Origin: Solenopsis invicta
Lineage: Eukaryota; Arthropoda; Insecta; Hymenoptera; Formicidae
Length of the DNA stretch: 64,000 bases
Reading direction: 5' to 3'
NCBI RefSeq assembly: GCF_016802725.1
Contig: NC_052665.1
Coordinates: forward strand, 5,022,001 to 5,086,000
In this document: piece by piece, positions 11,903-24,836 of the stretch
Layout of the letters: each line of letters begins with the position of its first letter
Position numbering within the stretch: the stretch's first letter is position 1
Translations under genes and position numbers: made by a program
The notes under the pieces: model-generated
The model's database searches: none
Seen by the model: only the letters and a program-made list of their open reading frames with translations
What the model was told of the DNA's origin: nothing

Positions 11903-12402
11903 CAGAGTTGAGTAACTAGTTAACTAGTTAAAAAATTAAAAAGTTGGCTTTTAACTTAACTTAGTTCATTTTAAATAATTTAATTTGTAACTTTAACTAA
12001 TTATTTTTAAAACACATAAATTCTAATTTATTAACTTTTTTTTTCACAAATTACAAATTCATCTATGTAAAAAAAAACTTATAAAAGAAAAAATACACTC
12101 TTTTATAAAAAACAATATTTCTTTGTTATTTTATGTAAGCTTAATTTACAAATAAAAAATATTAAATTTGTTTGATAATCCATATTATAATTGCAATCTA
12201 ACTTAAATTTACGAATTTTTCTGATTTAATATGAATAATACTTTTCAAAATTGATTTTTAATTTAAGTTGATTCACTCTTAACGTAAATTTTAACTAGTT
12301 GGTTTTTTGTTCATGTAACTTTTAACATAACAAAATTAATTTTATAAACCATTAACTTTAACTCAATTTAGTTAAAAAATTATATCAACTTACTCAACCC
12401 TG
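11903..12402. mobile_element. 500-bp non-autonomous hAT-like element
   Basis: The ends are CAGAGTTGAGTAA and the inverse of CAGGGTTGAGTAA. Outside them lie CATTTGAC (11895-11902) and CATTTTAC (12403-12410), an 8-bp duplication with one mismatch. An 8-bp target and CAG-starting short inverted repeats are hallmarks of hAT transposons. The interior is about 80% AT without a coding frame. A partial second copy is at about 27044-27475. Confidence 0.8.
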
Positions 12403-12410
12403 CATTTTAC

Positions 12411-15058
12411 ATTTTACGTACAACATTCAACATTGAAGAAAAATACAAATCGATATGTGTATGTGTTCTATTCTTAGAACCGCAGCGCGATTTCTTAGAT
12501 CCCAATCCGAGTTATCGTAGTTAACTTTTCGCTGGGTGATTGCGCGATCTCAGCACTCTTCGAAGAGTCGAATTGTGGCTAGGACAATTCCGTCCGGAGA
12601 AAAACGCCACGAAAACTGTAAGGACGAGGATCGAAAGATCGTATTGTGCCGGTAACCACGAGGAAAGGTAATACTTTGCTTTTCCGTTCGTCGCAACGTA
12701 ATCGCAGCGGTTTTTCACATTATTCCGCAGATCCCCAGACTTATCGGGCTGTATAGAAAATAAATATAGCGAGCAAAAGATAAAAAAAAACCACTCTTTT
12801 GTGCTACGTCCAGTTTTCTTACTTGAAATATCAATGTTCTTGCGGGAGAGACGTTATACAAAAATCTGTTAAGCATTTATAACTTCCGCGGCGGGAAACC
12901 TCTTTTTATCTCTCCATTGTAATTTGCGCGCCTCGATAAACGCCTTTATTCATTAATCGCCACGTTCACGACGGAAAAAGAATTAATTAATATGAGTAAC
13001 CGGAGGTCTAGCTTTAACTTACAGAGAACTTATTCTTTTCGCGAAAGATCAACTTGGAAAAATATTAAAGAGAAAGATATTCGCCCATTGTGCTGTTTAT
13101 ATTCTATTTTTAGGATATCGAAGCTGTGGAGCTTAGGAGAATACTCCAATTTCACTTCTTTGATACGTCGTATTTTGCCCTAAAATTTTCCAACGGAAGT
13201 AATATTTTCTTTAATTTGGGTTTAGAAAATATTGAAAATACATCCGGTGGATCTTAGCTAGTGAGATAAAACCGACGAATGTTCCGTAGAGACGCACAGC
13301 GACGGAGTTAAAGGTAACCAAAGGTTTCAGTGGTAGCTCACGGAATCCCGATCACATCGAGCAGATCCAAGATTACAGTCCTTACCTATACTCCTTCCTA
13401 CAACCTTGCGCGAATTGCCGCGCAAGAAGTTGAAGTCCAGGATCGATACTCCGAAGCGCACTTCGAATTTGGAAGCGAAGAGGGAATGAGGGCTCCATCG
13501 AAACTTTAATCGATCACGGTCGGGCATGCCAGAGAGTGGGAAAAGGAGCAAAAAGCGCAGACCGAGAGTTCGAGGAGAAGAAGAGAGAGAGAGAGAGAGG
13601 GGGGAGGGAGAAAAGCGAAGTCAAAGAAGGCGAGAGAACGTGCGGATTCGCCGTGGCGCCATCGAGCACTCTTACCACGATACTTTCGCCGAGCTCGTGC
13701 GGGCCTGCTGCAATCGAGTGCACTCGAGAAAGTAGCCACGTGGTGCCGTATCGCGCCGATACGAGAGGATTTCTGGCAAAAACGATGCCCGGTGCAACGG
13801 ATGGAGCGCGATCGTTATGGCAGAGTATATTTCGCGAGCTGAAGAAAAGAAAATATAGACGATCACGGCTCGTTATACTTTGCTATCTTGAGTACGACCG
13901 TTGCGAAGTTGCGTCAATTAAATCGGTAACACGGAAAGAACGGCTTCGCTCAAGTGTCTAAAAATTTAGCTACTCCGTCAAAAATGTCACGAAATTTTCT
14001 GTATTTTTAAGCTAAGCATTAAATTCGAAGTAGCTCACATTAAACTTAACTTAAAATCTATAATTGAAAAGTATATATACAAAATTTAATGCGTTTTAAA
14101 TGTTCCTTTAAAATGTACCTGCTTGAAATTTGCTTCCGTTACTTTACGTTAACTTTGGCTGCGTATTTTTAACAGTGCAGATTTGAAACTAATTATTTTT
14201 AGCCTGTCAAACGATAATTCCAAATTCCAGGACACAAATTGATTGCTAAAATATCAAAAGCTTCGTTCATCATGCTTGAGCGTGACATCATTATTTTGAT
14301 AGTTCGACAAATTTAATTTTCAAATTTGTATCTAACTAAATTCTTAATACGAGTAGATATAATTCAGCGAAACCATTTTTTATACGTGCAGAAAAGAACA
14401 ATTTTGCTGAAAATAATTGTTGAACATTTAAAAAATTGCATCGGATGTTTAACTCGGCTGTTAAAATGTCTCAACTGTTTGCAGCATCATTATCATGCGT
14501 CCTACAAAATTATTTTGATGCCCCAACAAAATTATTTTCCGATCTGTATATCCAGCTAAATTTTCAGATGCTGCAGTAAAATTATTATTTTCCGTGTGCA
14601 TACATTGCAGAGGACATTGAGACGAACGATGAAATGAAATAAGAACATTGCACGATGGTAACAAAAAATGTTTGTTTGAATAACACGTTTGTTTGTTGCC
14701 ACAGTTTAATTAAATTAATTATGAGGTTTTATAAGCTGTAAATTATCTTTGTGCTCGGCAAAAATTTGCGAGTCGAATGGAAATGGAGCAGAAATACAGG
14801 GGGCATGATTAAAAAGGGAAATAGGTGCTTTTCCACATGCGGGCATGCTATTTTAGGAAGAAACATCGTCATGATGAATTATCGCGGTACTCGCGGCGAA
14901 CAAGAGACGCAGAGTCACGGAAAACTCTGGCTTTTGGGAGAAAACACGCGCGCGATGCGTCCCTCGACGTTTCCTGTCTCGATGCGACCTCATCTCACGA
15001 CGTTATGGCGTTTCCTTTGTGTGCATCAACGCGTAAGTGCATGTAAAGAGAACGAGGA

Positions 15059-15089
<31 letters not shown>

Positions 15090-16833
15090 CAGATGGAGAG
15101 AAGGAGAGAATGCCGGTTTGAGAGGATACAGAAGAGCGTATGGAGGAAACGGGGTAAACGGGGACGCGGTGGTAAAGGAGAGAAGGAATGCGGCGCGGTC
15201 ACAACATCAAAGTGAAACGAGATGGTGAGTCGTCTGGCTGCAGCCGAGCGCACGCGCGCGCGCGCGCGGGCGCATGCTGAATGTATGTACGGAGGCTGGC
15301 TGACGAGAACAGCGCGCGGCTTATGGTCCATGGTTACTGCCCGAGTGCACGAGCACGAACGAAAGGATCTTGCCTAATGTTCCGGAGTTCGTCGCTATGT
15401 TAACGGGCTCCTTACCGACACCGACGAACGTTTGCGCTACGTGAGAGGGGCGCGGATGCACTGAATGGGTTTCCCCGTTTGCGACCTTTCTTTTTTTTTT
15501 CTTTTTCTTCTTTTTTTTAAACACTGCTATTCACGCGAACGATCACTTGGTTATTATTGTCCTCCTTCTCTCCCTCGGGTATTATTTGACCTGCGAGACG
15601 TGCTTCCATAGCTTTACGGCTTCTTTTTCGCTGAAAGGTGTACGAAAAGAGTTTTCGAAGCTTCGAAGGAGCTACCATTCTCAGGTTGTCGTACTAGCGT
15701 CAGATTTGTCGACTGAGCTTCGTGCCGCGTGATTTACAGACGATAAACGCTCCATTTCGTAGTTTCACGGACTAGACGGACGCCTAACGATTTTCCATTC
15801 GGTTTTCCACGCCGTGTCGCGTCACGAGAGGCAAAGAGCAAACAGGAAGACGGTGACTCGACGAACGAAAAGACATAGAACACTTTGGTCGTGCGTAATA
15901 CGAGTTATCCGTCTTAATTCAGCTCTTCCGTTTTCAATACGAGAACGATACGACCGCGATTCGTCTCAAGTTAGCACGTCGACATTCGCGACTGAAAGCT
16001 GGCTTTGTGACACTCCGCCGCTTATCCTGCACACATCGATAAGAATATACGCGATATGGAGGACCGGATGGCGGCGTAGCAACAGCTTGCCGTTTTAAAT
16101 TCGCGTCGAAAATATGCGGCGGACTGCACATTACGATTCGCACGAGTTTCACGTGTTGCAAAGTGCTTTCTGATTTTCTCGCCGACAAAATTAAATCACC
16201 GTTTCGCGGCGTTTCGTTCAATTCGAATTAAGCGGGCGCGATCTCTCATCTCCGTTGCTGTTTGTACATAAATATCACTATTATTTGATAATTGCGTTCA
16301 CTCGTCTCATATCGCGATGAATATTTGGGTCATTTGCTTAATTCTAATTTCTAATACGAGCTCGAACGGGACAAGGAATATTTCCCGTCGATTTTGGGCG
16401 CTCTGGGGTGTAAATTACATTCTACTCGACCATCGCCGCGTTCGGCGCGCGTAATTGCGTTATTTTCTGCAAAGCGCAACTGCACTTTGCTTAATCAAAT
16501 TCCGCGCCGAGAAAATCGGCGAACTACGAAATGATCCACGTGATGTAGTGCTCTCCGTCGAATTGTCGGACGAGAGGAGAAAAGCCACGCGACACGCAGG
16601 AAAATAATTCCAGTTAATCAATCGGCATTTAAGAAGGTTTTGGCTATACAATACGAGTTAAAAGTAATATATATAAGAAATTAAAAACTGAATGCTTCTC
16701 TAAGCTTATTCTCTTTTTTTTTCTTAATCAACTACAAAAAATTCTGGTCGCAAATGCCCGAATTTTGGTATGAAACTTGTTGCAAGAAAAAAAACGATAA
16801 AACATGGTTTATTATTTTTGTAGCAAAAATTTT
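12411..16833. other. Non-coding interval
   Basis: No gene recognised. Contents are purine-rich GA tracts at 13.57-13.62 and 15.06-15.10 kb, a CG/CA-rich run near 15.25 kb, and pyrimidine tracts near 15.49 kb. At 14.36-14.65 kb there is a repetitive AT-rich patch with repeated GCAAAATTATTTT-like units and TGCAG motifs, probably a decayed element. The many short frames here have no ATG or no protein-like composition. Confidence 0.4.
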
Positions 16834-17181
16834 GTTTGCTCTCAATTCTTAAATAAAATCGCATTTGCAGTACTTTTACTTTCAAATTTGATGAGAAAGT
16901 AGCATTACCAATTGAATCAAAATTTGTACATGTACTGATAAAACTAATAAATGATTGTGCAAAAATTTATTTACATCCATTTACTCGTTTAAAAGTTGTT
17001 TATTTAAAACTGCAGCAAAATTATATTTTGCAGTAAGTGGATGAATTTTTGCACAAATATTTATCAGAATTTTATTAGTATATGTAAAAATGTTGATTTA
17101 ATATACAATGCTACTTCCCCAACTTCAAATTTGCAAATAAGTACTGCAAAACGTGATTTTACATAAGAATCAAGAGTAAAC
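16834..17181. mobile_element. Inverted-repeat element (MITE-like)
   Basis: The left arm (GTTTGCTCTCAATTCTTA onward) is matched in inverse order by the right arm ending TAAGAATCAAGAGTAAAC, with imperfect pairing along most of 348 bp. It is centred on a near-palindrome containing ACTGCAGCAAAATTATATTTTGCAGT at 17011-17037. No coding frame; target duplication not clear. Confidence 0.65.
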
Positions 17182-18486
17182 AAAAAAAATTAAATAACTT
17201 TTAAATTTTACACAGATACTTAAACGCAATACTAGAATATTCTATAAAAATTTTATATTTTTAGTAATGTTTTGAGACATGACTCATACGCCCTTTTAAG
17301 TTGGATTGAGAGACGATTAATGAACTGTCTGTCAATGCGGGAATCAGCTCGTAAGATCAACGAATTTCGTTCAAAAAGAAGCCGAGTTGTTTCGCAAGAC
17401 GAATCGGATTGATTAAAAAAAAAAAAAAAAGAAAGAGAGAGGACGAAAATATCGGAGATCTAATCGGAAGAAAGGTGCTTCTTTGCTTCCCGACACGGGA
17501 GACGAGAAACAACGCAACATTCCAAGCAGAAAGAGCGGACACTCACCTCCGCTGCGATCTCGGGTATTGCTTCGACGAACGGTCTCACGGCATCCAGCAT
17601 CCTCCGTTCTCTCATTCGCCGGACTATCCTCTCCGTCCTCGTCCCTCTCGCCTTCTCTCCCTCCCTCCCTCCCTCCCTACCGTTCCAAGTACGTAATTGG
17701 AAACGGCGAGCTGCGAGAAAGACGACGGTACTAAGTTTAAAGCCACAGAAGGGCACTGTTCTGGCGGGCATGTGAATACGCGGCTACTTTAGCTAACAAT
17801 TCTCGCAAATTATATACGAATGTTCAAATATACGGGCATGAGAGAAAAAGACAATCGCGAAATAGAGTTCAGAAATTGAGGAAATTACGTAACGCCGAGG
17901 AAAAAATTTCACGTTTACGAAATAATGGAGATTTTTTTATCGCGCCGTGTAACGCAAGACGGGATTACACAGCAAGATGTTGAAAATCAACAAGCTCTCT
18001 AGCGGAATAAAATACACATTTTTGATTATAACACTTTCGCACGCCTACAAACTTTCCAATTTTACCCAAATACACGTTTACTTTCAGAACAATTTGGATA
18101 ACAGTGGCGATAGAAATTTTAAATATAAATAAAATCTGAAACCCACTTTACACGATCTATAATTTGCGACAGAATTCAAGATAGAATTCTACTATTTTTT
18201 AAGAGAAATTTTTTCTAATGCATCAGCATGTTTATTTTTGTTAGTGACAGATTTCACTGCATATAGACAAGGATATTTATGTTCACTTAATAAACAAGTA
18301 ATTTGCTCCTGCGACCAAAGACATTTTCACGTAACTGCTCAGATACGACAGCAGTTAAGTTGCAGTTATCATTTACAATTTGTCGGTATTTATGCACTGT
18401 GCACAATCAGTGCATCATGTATCTTCACATATTTTTTTGTATAAAATTAAAGATGAAATGGTTATCTTAAATTCTGTCGTAAATTA
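17182..18486. other. Non-coding interval
   Basis: This contains an A-rich tract near 17.42 kb and a (CCCT)n tract near 17.66 kb inside a GC-rich patch, then AT-rich sequence. No gene supported. Confidence 0.4.
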
Positions 18487-18863
18487 CACTAAGAGAAAAA
18501 ATATCTTAACAGCAACAAAATGATTTACTCCAATAGCTTATTTATTTACAGTCGAATTAAAAATTTCTTAATTGAAATATTTGCGTAAATAAAATAAAGA
18601 AATAATTCTTATTCAAGTAACTTTTCTTGCAACTCTAGAAAATGTTTAGACTATTGTTTTTTAGACTATTTTTATATTCAAATTAATCATATTTTTCAAT
18701 CTAAGAAAACAATTTAATTAAATTTAATAATTTTTAATATTATTAGTTTATTCGTAAAATCATAAAATGTTTTTACTTAAACCGAACAAACGAATGCTTG
18801 CGTCAAAATACATGGTTTAAGAAAAAAATATATTTTTTTCATTCAAAAAAAATTTGTCTTTCG
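18487..18863. mobile_element. CACTGAGA-family MITE, copy 2 (inverted)
   Basis: Begins CACTAAGAGAAAAAATAT after a TA, and ends near CTTTCG before TA. Its interior (for example TTTCTTAATTGAAATATTT) is the reverse complement of copy 1 at 2344-2753. No coding frame. Confidence 0.7.
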
Positions 18864-19593
18864 TATAGAAAGTGTCAGAAGGTTCGTACGAAAAAAATTG
18901 TGAGAAAAAAAATACGGCGATTTGCGCGTTGGAAATCAGCGAATTAATTAAAAAGAAAACTCTTGGAGATTCTGTGTATTGTTTTCAACGTATCGTTGTT
19001 TTGTTCGGCGATGCCTCAGCCACGCACATTACGCAAGCATACTCGAAAATTTGTTCGAGCTCCACGGCGCATTCCAGCGATTTCGATCGGTCGATGACTA
19101 AGGACATCACATTTACATGAATCCTCCTCCTTCTCCCCCAATCCCTTCTTAGAGGAGCGCCACGGAAGACGATCTCTTCTTCTTGTTCGGTCGGTACGTG
19201 ACAGGAATGCGGGAATACGCCCACTTAACCGAAATATCTACCTGCCCGACTCCGCTTCTCCGGGAGTGACTTATGAGTCACGATCCCGCATCATCGCGCG
19301 CGCTTCTCTCTCTTTTACTTTTTATGCATCCCGACACCTCGCGCTTACGCGTCGCGATCACGCGCATCCTCGTGAAGCCCAGCGTGGAAACCGCGCCGCC
19401 GCGCCGCGTCGCGGTCGTCCCTTCCCGTTTCTTTCGCGCGGCGCGAGCACGCGAGAGAGTTACAACCCATAAATAAACACGTACCTTCGCGTTATCAGAT
19501 GTAATGTAAACCGCGGCGCGTCGAAAAAAAGAGGAAAAAAGTGAAATTATACTACCGCTATCTTCTTAGAATCTCGAATGCAGCATTACTTAT

Positions 19594-19697
19594 AATAAAC
19601 CATTCCGAATTTAGTCGACAACCTTGCAAATTGTTCATTGATTAAACTTAGAAACAATTTGCCGGGTTGTCAACTAAATTCGGAATTATTTATTATT
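19594..19697. repeat. Short inverted repeat / hairpin
   Basis: Arms of about 42 bases (19594-19635 and 19651-19697) containing CCGAATTTAGT and its inverse are separated by a loop of about 15 bases. It may be a small MITE. A hairpin RNA is possible but no transcription evidence exists. Confidence 0.6.
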
Positions 19698-19822
19698 TCT
19701 CAGATTCGTTCGGCGCAACAATGGAAAGCGGAGAGAAATATTCGGGGCAGTGTCTCTCAGCGAGCGCTCGGTATGTGTCTATCTCGAAAGGATTGATCGG
19801 GATTTGCGATTGCGAAACTCAC

Positions 19823-20050
19823 CGTCCTCGATCCGAGAAGCGCGACGGAGGAGGGTTCCCCGCAGCAACGTCGTTAGCCGTCAGCCCAACCGATCGCGAT
19901 AAGCCGCGATCCACGACTATCCACTCACTGCACTTAATTTACGCACACCCGGCGCGCCTTCGCGATCCTTTTTCGGCGAGCACACTGAACTACGATATCT
20001 TTCCCAAACGCCTACCGAACGCGCCCGAAGTCACTAAATCCGCTTACTAG
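19823..20050 (-). other. Candidate 5'UTR exon on the minus strand
   Basis: Read on the minus strand, GC-moderate sequence lacking a long frame ends at 19823 with a consensus donor GTGAGT, preceded by a TTCAGTGTG initiator-like motif near 19.99 kb. It lies beside a strongly CpG-rich island, a typical arrangement for a non-coding first exon. It could belong to the minus-strand gene whose coding starts at 4346, but nothing links them directly. Confidence 0.25.
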
Positions 20051-20700
20051 GGCGCACCGATTCTCCCACCGAGGTTTCTCTCGTCGCGGGATCGAAGGGA
20101 TCTCGCCGATCGACGGCGACGAGCACTTTTCACGACGACGCGTCCGGGAAAACGACGCTCGCGTCGCTTCATATTCCGAGAATCGTTCCCGCCGATCGTG
20201 AATCGGCCGGACGTCGAGCGATCGGTGTAACGGCGCGCGCACAACGCGGCGCGGCGCGGCGCGGCGCGGCGCGGCGCGAGCGACGCGTGAGGCGAAGGAA
20301 AGGAAACTCTCACCGATCGCACCTGGCGGCGCGAGCTCGCTTTTCCTCCGACGCAGACACGCGCGCGCGCGCGCGTTTCCGCCGCGTTTTCCGCCGCAAT
20401 CGCGCGACACACGGAGATCACCTGAACGCGTGCGCGCGCGCGCGCCCCGCGAGAGCACACGTACCACCGCGTAAGAACGAAACCGACACGACACTGGATG
20501 AGAACGGGCAACAGGTTCGTCGGCTTGCCCGCGAGGAACGCGAGGCGCAGGTAACGCGGGGAGGGGAAGGGGCAGAGAGGAAGAGCGGGGAAGGGCCAGC
20601 CAGGCGAGCCAGGTAAGCCGCCATTGCTCCTGACGCAGCATCCAGCCTGGCAGTGGCGTAATTAACGGGGCCCATGAGGGCCCATTAGGTTTCTTCTCGC
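20051..20700. promoter_or_regulatory. CpG-rich island, possible promoter
   Basis: This has very high GC with dense CpG, including (GGCGC)n and (CG)n runs. Such islands stand out sharply from the AT-rich surroundings. Frames of up to 209 codons here are a by-product of the composition. Promoter role is inferred; direction is uncertain because both a minus-strand donor at 19822 and a plus-strand donor-like CAG/GTAAGC near 20.61 kb are present. Confidence 0.35.
20245..20278. repeat. (GGCGC)n tandem repeat
   Basis: About six copies of a GGCGC pentamer within the CpG island. Confidence 0.9.
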
Positions 20701-23700
20701 GAACAACGGAGTCTCTAATGACCGTCTTTTTTACACGGGCGATATTTTAACAGCCGCGCTTCACGTGATTGTGTGGAAAAACAGTGTCTCCGCGAAATTG
20801 ATAATTATGCAAGTTTTTCTCGGATTGTATGAACTATTTAGGGTTCTCTCTTTGTCACGATGTGTCGTAATTTGCACGGAAGAATTTTCGAACTAAACAA
20901 TTCCTGTCCTATCACTGATTTCGATAATTCACAGACAAAAAATTGCTAGACCTTCAGAAACAAATTTTTCAAGTCAGAAAAAAATTATTTAATTCCTTGT
21001 TTAATTTTACTCGATTTAAATCCCATGACAATTGGACACGAGAAGAAAAATTGAATGAAAGGATAAAAAAATCGTCTTTACGTCCGTAACATAAGAATTA
21101 AAAACAAAAAGAGGAATAATTTCCTGAAGATTTCTTCGGCGAGATCGTGAAAGATTGACTTGAAATTTCCCCAGGAGTTTTCATCTCCGTATACCTACTT
21201 TTCGCAAGTTGCGTTAGTTAGACTCTGCCCGCACCGAATCCGCGCGTCGGCGTGATCAATCGCATTGTTTGACGTAGCGCACCTCTGATAGGAAGTGCCG
21301 GTTACGTCACTGCGGCAACAGGTTGTTGCCAATGGGAGCTGCCATGAATGAGCGAGCGAGCGAGCGAGCGAGCGAGCGAGCTCGTTTCGTGTGGCAGCGC
21401 GACCTGCCCCTGACATTAGGCAAAACCGAATACGATCTTTCTGAACGCGGCCCCGTAATCCGTCGTTGTTCGACAAATACGCGAAATCGCGTTCGTTCTC
21501 CTCATTTCTCTCCTCTCTCCGTATCTCTCACTCTCTTTCCCTCTCGGTGGGTGGCTTATCGACGACGATGGAACGCCATGCTGATGAATTCTCAACGACC
21601 CACGATCGCAGAAGGCTCGCGTATTCGGAAGAGCCGAGTCATTATCAAAACCAACGATTCAAGGATGTCGCGTCAAAAGATTCTTCCCGGAGAGAAACTC
21701 TCGCAGTTTTTTAACGAAGAAAGAAGACTAAAAACATTATTTGATCTGAGAGAGACCGTGAAATTACACACACAAAAAAAATATCTTTCTAGTGTTAAGA
21801 GAGAAAAGTCATTGTTCAATGCAGTTTTCTATTTTTGTTTTTTTAATAATGATTACCTTTAGAAAAAATGTTTTCCTGATTATAGTTTTAGCAAATACAC
21901 TCGTCTCATTTACTTGAAACGGATAATATTTACTTAAAATAAACGTCTGTATATATACAGAAAAATATACACTTGAATTAAGTAAAACTAAGAAAAAAGA
22001 TGTGTTTAATTTTTAAGTATAAAAGTTTTATTTCGATTTTCGTTTTTTAAATATTTGAAAATAGCTTTAGTATTAAATAATGTTTAATAAAAACATTTTA
22101 ATATCTTAAAATTAAACACTTCTCTTTTCATTGCATTATTTATTTCGAATATTTCATAAATTCAAGTGTCCACAAGTTTATCAAAAGTAGTTCGTCATAA
22201 ACATCAAATTCATTCAAAATATATTCTGCATCCTAGTAATTTAATATTTCAATTAAGAATATTAAGTTTAGACAAAAATTCTATTTGCTATTTTAAACTT
22301 TCCTTCGATACAACTTTATAAAATTCCAACATATTCTTTTTTTTAATATATAATAAGTTGATACAATTTTTTATAAAATTTATCATAAATATATTTTAAC
22401 AACAATTATCAAGATATTCTTTGTTAAAGGTAATCGTTATTTAATAGAAGGAAAAAGTAAATTGAGTAATCACTGGATAAGAGAATTAATATTTTTCTAC
22501 AATGTAGAAATTGCATTGTTTAAATCATTAAAAAAGTGTAGTAACGTATCTGTAATACATCTCGTTGCCTCGGAATCTCATTTCTTTCCATTGTCCAAGT
22601 GAAAGCGTTTATTTCCGAAAATTTCTCTTAAAGGTGAGAATATTCATTACTACCGTTCTCCTCTCGGCGCCTCACAGGAATTCGTAAATGCGTTTTTCAC
22701 GCGAGCGAGAAAAATGGATTAGCCAGCCGGTGAAGATAAGAACGAAGGAGCAGGTAGAGCGTGTCGATGGAACGCGAGGCACATACAAGAGCCAGCTGAT
22801 AGCGTATACGCAATTGCCATCCATCGCGCGCCGAAACCGTGACGGAGAATTGAGAAATGCGAGGAGCGCGCGAGCCGACGAGCGCTCGCTCCAGCTCGCT
22901 CGCTCCTGTCGCGCGCAACAACGGAATGAAGCGAGAAAAAAATACGAGGCGGCGCGGCGTCGTGTCCTCGCGCCTCGTTTCTTCGACGAGCGTAACGAAG
23001 CTCATTGCTCGGAAGAGAACGATTTGCGGTATCGGCCGGCATTCCGCTCGAAAGCGACAGCGTTACTTAAGCCGATCGTCACGCTTATTTGAAGATAATA
23101 ACGTTTACATTGCGCGGAGTATTTCTCGCGAAAAGTGGTTTACCGATCCTTCCTCGAGTCTTTGTTTTTCTCTTTTTTATTTTAGGAGACAATTTATCGA
23201 TTGAAATGAAGATTGTACGAATTATTCGGTGGAACTCCGAAATTTCGATGCTCGACGGGCGCGCGAAGTCCGAGTTCCGTCCAATACATTGTTGAAATTC
23301 GTGAGATTTCACGGGCGGGCGAGCCCGAGAGGTGCAACGTCTCAACACGCCGAGTACCATACGCACACAATTGTTTTCACGCGAGTCGTTTAATCTACGC
23401 GAAATCTCTGCTTTGTCGTCGTCGGAGAAACAGTAAATCCCGAACTATCCGAAAGATGTGTGCACGCGCTCGCCGCGGCGTGAAAAGTTATTGCGAGGAG
23501 GAAACACACGCAAGTGTTTTATCGTTTTTAAAATATATATTTGAAAATGCAAAAGTCAATTTTTTTTAAGAGATATTTCACACCTTGGTGTGCTTAAAAG
23601 CATTTGTAAAAAAATATATATGTCTCTTTTAAGCTGTACTACCATACTTATAGCCAGAGCTCATCAAAATCTGAGAATACTCGTGTATTTTTTTTTTTTT

Positions 23701-23858
23701 GTTATTGACGATAAAAACGCAGCCATTTCTATGAGACATATATTCAATTTTGTGAATTAAATTCACAGAAATTTATTCAAGCCTGAGAGAGCGGCCACGA
23801 CTTTAGTTCGGTGCGCCTCTACACATAAAATGTGAACGTCGAACTACGTAGCCAATGT
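20701..23858. other. Non-coding interval
   Basis: No exon supported. A GC-moderate part at 21.2-21.7 kb is followed by AT-rich sequence (21.77-22.5 kb) starting CACACACAAAAAAAATATC, which resembles the end of the element at 58.7 kb. Another GC-rich patch spans 22.68-23.5 kb. Frames in these patches look like chance products. Confidence 0.4.
21350..21381. repeat. (GAGC)n microsatellite
   Basis: About eight GAGC tetramers. Confidence 0.95.
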
Positions 23859-23951
23859 CTAAGAATTCTGTAGGTAACGTCCACGAATTTGTGGTTGTCT
23901 TCCACAATGAGTTATGCAAAGGCAAATCAGTTTGTTAAACATTTTTGTCAT
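23859..23951 (-). CDS. Candidate terminal exon of small unknown gene
   Basis: On the minus strand a pyrimidine-rich acceptor (TTTTTTTCAATGTAG) opens 30 codons ending at TAG. It follows in phase 0 from the exon at 24789-24836. It reads MTKMFNKLICLC and so on, cysteine-containing. The four residues FNKL also start the preceding exon, so the two may be duplicated or alternative exons, or the match may be chance. No family recognised. Confidence 0.3.
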   Translation of the reverse strand: MTKMFNKLICLCITHCGRQPQIRGRYLQNS

Positions 23952-23974
23952 CTACATTGAAAAAAAAGTGTTTG

Positions 23975-24528
23975 GTATTTGACTATAACTGTATAATAAA
24001 AAAATATGTTTGGGAGCTCCATTTTTGTAATTATTATTGCTAATAATGTTAATAATAATAATAATTTTGTATTTATAGTTCTATTAACTATGAAAAAGTT
24101 TTACTGTAAATTATATTTTCAAATGTAGTAAAATGTCAAGATGGGAAAGTAAAATTAAAATTTTATATAGTAAATGCAATCGCAATTATAGTGAATATAA
24201 ACTATTTTTTAAATATTTGTTTGCTATTTACGTAGTAATAATATTTGATTATAATTTGACTATAATTGCGTAATAAAAAAATATTGCTCCGTTTTTGTAA
24301 TTATTATTGCTATAATAATAATAACTTTAATAATTATTATTATTATATTTATAGTTCTATTAACTATGAAAAAAGTTTACTCTAAATTATATTTTCAAAT
24401 GTAGTAAAATATCAAGACGCTAAAATAAAATTAACATTTTTATACAGTAAATGCAATTGCAATTATACTAAATATAACTATTTTTTAAATATTTGTTTGC
24501 TATTTACGTAGTAATAATAAGTAACATA
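23975..24528. repeat. Tandem duplication, two ~277-bp AT-rich units
   Basis: Unit 1 (about 23975-24251) and unit 2 (about 24252-24528) share the order TTTGACTATAA, TTTTTGTAATTATTATTGCT, TATAGTTCTATTAACTATGA, TTTCAAATGTAGTAAAAT, and TATTTACGTAGTAATAATA, with small indels in the ATT-rich run. Offset between matching motifs is 276-277 bp. Confidence 0.85.
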
Positions 24529-24788
24529 TATAATTTGTATGATTAAAACAATTAAATATCGTTGGCACCGAAAATAAATTACAGTCAAATTATTGCAAGT
24601 ATATTTCACTCACTGCACTCCTGAACTGCCTCTGGGAATTTTTTATCTATGGGATTTATAGATGTTGGCTACACGTTTGATGTCTACATTTAATAAACAT
24701 AGAAGTGCTTTAAAATAAAGTCACAGCTAAATCACGATTGTGACATCCTTCTGTACGTACTTGAGATAAAAATGGCTTTCAAACTCAC

Positions 24789-24836
24789 CGACACTGATGC
24801 GCAACAGCGGAGTAGAAACTGCATTAGCTTATTAAA
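24789..24836 (-). CDS. Candidate 48-nt exon of small unknown gene
   Basis: On the minus strand the acceptor TTTGTTTGTTACAG is strong and the donor after 48 bases is GTGAGT. It joins in phase 0 to the exon at 25382-25477 and reads FNKLMQFLLRCCASVS, a short hydrophobic segment with two adjacent cysteines. Both splice sites are good, so the exon is more likely real than the terminal exon proposed for it. Confidence 0.5.

Noticed and set aside
20012..20641. 209-codon minus-strand open frame in the GC-rich island
   Set aside because: Arginine/alanine-rich low-complexity product, all six frames open, contains the (GGCGC)n repeat. A composition artefact rather than a gene.
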